Source of the DNA: Pseudomonas sp.
Lineage (GTDB): Bacteria; Pseudomonadota; Gammaproteobacteria; Pseudomonadales; Pseudomonadaceae
Length of the DNA stretch: 5,438 nucleotides
NCBI GenBank assembly: GCA_003527165.1
Contig: DPSI01000551.1
Coordinates: 1 to 5,438, forward strand
Reading direction: 5' to 3'
Under the pieces are notes generated by a model. That model saw only the letters and a list, made by a program, of their open reading frames with translations. It did no database searches and was not told the DNA's origin. Positions 4,824-5,438 of the stretch are shown here, in pieces. The translations under genes were made by a program, and so were the position numbers. Position 1 is the stretch's first letter; every line of letters begins with the position of its first letter.

Positions 4824-5438
4824 ATGACTGTTTCCATCAAGACGCCTGAAGATATCGAGAAGATGCGCATTGCCGGTCGCCTGGCCGCCGAAGTGCTGGA
4901 AATGATCGGCGAGCACATCAAGCCGGGCGTTACTACCGAAGAACTGGACCGCCGCTGCCACGACCACATCGTCAATGTGCAACAGGCCATACCCGCCCCG
5001 CTCAACTACAAAGGCTTTCCGAAGTCGATCTGCACCTCGATCAACCACGTGGTCTGCCATGGCATCCCCAACGATAAGCCGTTGAAAGAGGGCGACATCC
5101 TCAATATCGACATCACGGTCATCAAAGATGGCTACCACGGCGATACCAGCAAGATGTTCATCGTTGGCAAGGCACCGGAATGGGCCGAGCGGCTCTGCAA
5201 GGTGACGCAGGAATGCCTTTATAAAGGTATTGAGATCGTTCGCCCAGGTACCCGCCTTGGCGACATCGGGGCCGTGATCCAGAAGCATGCCGAGAAGAAC
5301 GGCTTTTCGGTTGTCCGCGAATACTGCGGACATGGCATCGGCAAAGTCTTCCACGAAGAGCCCCAGATCCTGCATTACGGCCGTGCAGGGACCGGTCTGG
5401 AGCTGAAGGAAGGTATGACCTTCACCATCGAGCCGATG
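4824..5438 (+). CDS. map: Methionine aminopeptidase type I, cut by window edge
   Basis: MetAP removes the initiator methionine from nascent proteins at the ribosome, after deformylation, using a two-metal centre. From the ATG at 4824 there are 205 open codons to the edge, beginning MTVSIKTPEDIEKMRIAGRL. The pita-bread fold residues seen are His79 in VVCHGIP, Asp96 in LNIDITV, Asp107 in YHGDTSKMF, His170 in REYCGHGIGKVFHEEP, His177, and Glu203 in TFTIEPM. Four of the five metal ligands (Asp96, Asp107, His170, Glu203) are present; the last, a Glu near residue 234, is beyond the window. The family is about 260 residues, so roughly a fifth is missing. There is no N-terminal extension, as in the short bacterial type I class. 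The start is fixed by homology to E. coli (MAISIKTPEDIEKM) and by AGAGGG 4 bases upstream. It is divergent from rpsB. Confidence 0.98.
   Translation, partial: MTVSIKTPEDIEKMRIAGRLAAEVLEMIGEHIKPGVTTEELDRRCHDHIVNVQQAIPAPLNYKGFPKSICTSINHVVCHGIPNDKPLKEGDILNIDITVIKDGYHGDTSKMFIVGKAPEWAERLCKVTQECLYKGIEIVRPGTRLGDIGAVIQKHAEKNGFSVVREYCGHGIGKVFHEEPQILHYGRAGTGLELKEGMTFTIEPM

Noticed and set aside
4773..5375. A 200-codon minus-strand frame opposite map
   Set aside because: It is antisense to a clear methionine aminopeptidase with its metal ligands intact, and so is a shadow frame.

Overview
The window is a piece of core chromosome from a gamma-proteobacterium. It is almost certainly a member of the Pseudomonadaceae (Pseudomonas or Stutzerimonas/Halopseudomonas-like). 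The reasons are the moderately high G+C content with G/C-ending codons, EF-Ts carrying TDFL and ending AAQVAATKQ, UppS carrying DGNNRWAKRR, UMP kinase beginning MAQQ, and the gene order. Species assignment is inference from remembered family sequences, not from a search.

Layout, reading leftward on the minus strand from about 4640: a promoter and structured leader, then rpsB (ribosomal protein S2), tsf (EF-Ts), pyrH (UMP kinase), frr (ribosome recycling factor), uppS (undecaprenyl diphosphate synthase) and the first 121 codons of cdsA (CDP-diacylglycerol synthase), which runs off the left edge. On the plus strand, divergent from rpsB, lie the first 205 codons of map (methionine aminopeptidase), which runs off the right edge. 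No mobile element, tRNA, rRNA, CRISPR array or sign of horizontal transfer was seen.

The genes link translation to envelope precursor supply. S2, EF-Ts, RRF and methionine aminopeptidase act in initiation, elongation, recycling and nascent-chain processing. PyrH makes UDP for RNA, DNA and UDP-sugars. UppS and CdsA make the lipid carrier for peptidoglycan/LPS and the phospholipid precursor. pyrH/frr (4-base overlap) and uppS/cdsA (7-base overlap) are tightly coupled. The rpsB-tsf, tsf-pyrH and frr-uppS junctions are wider (126, 197 and 158 bases), and each holds strong inverted repeats. Expression is therefore probably trimmed at these junctions by partial terminators or RNA processing.

The least ordinary signals are non-coding: the folded rpsB leader, a terminator-like hairpin between rpsB and tsf, three successive hairpins between tsf and pyrH, a perfect hairpin between frr and uppS, and a perfect 18-base palindrome covering the Shine-Dalgarno sequence of map. 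I found no evidence of an undescribed protein system; all seven genes are recognisable housekeeping genes.
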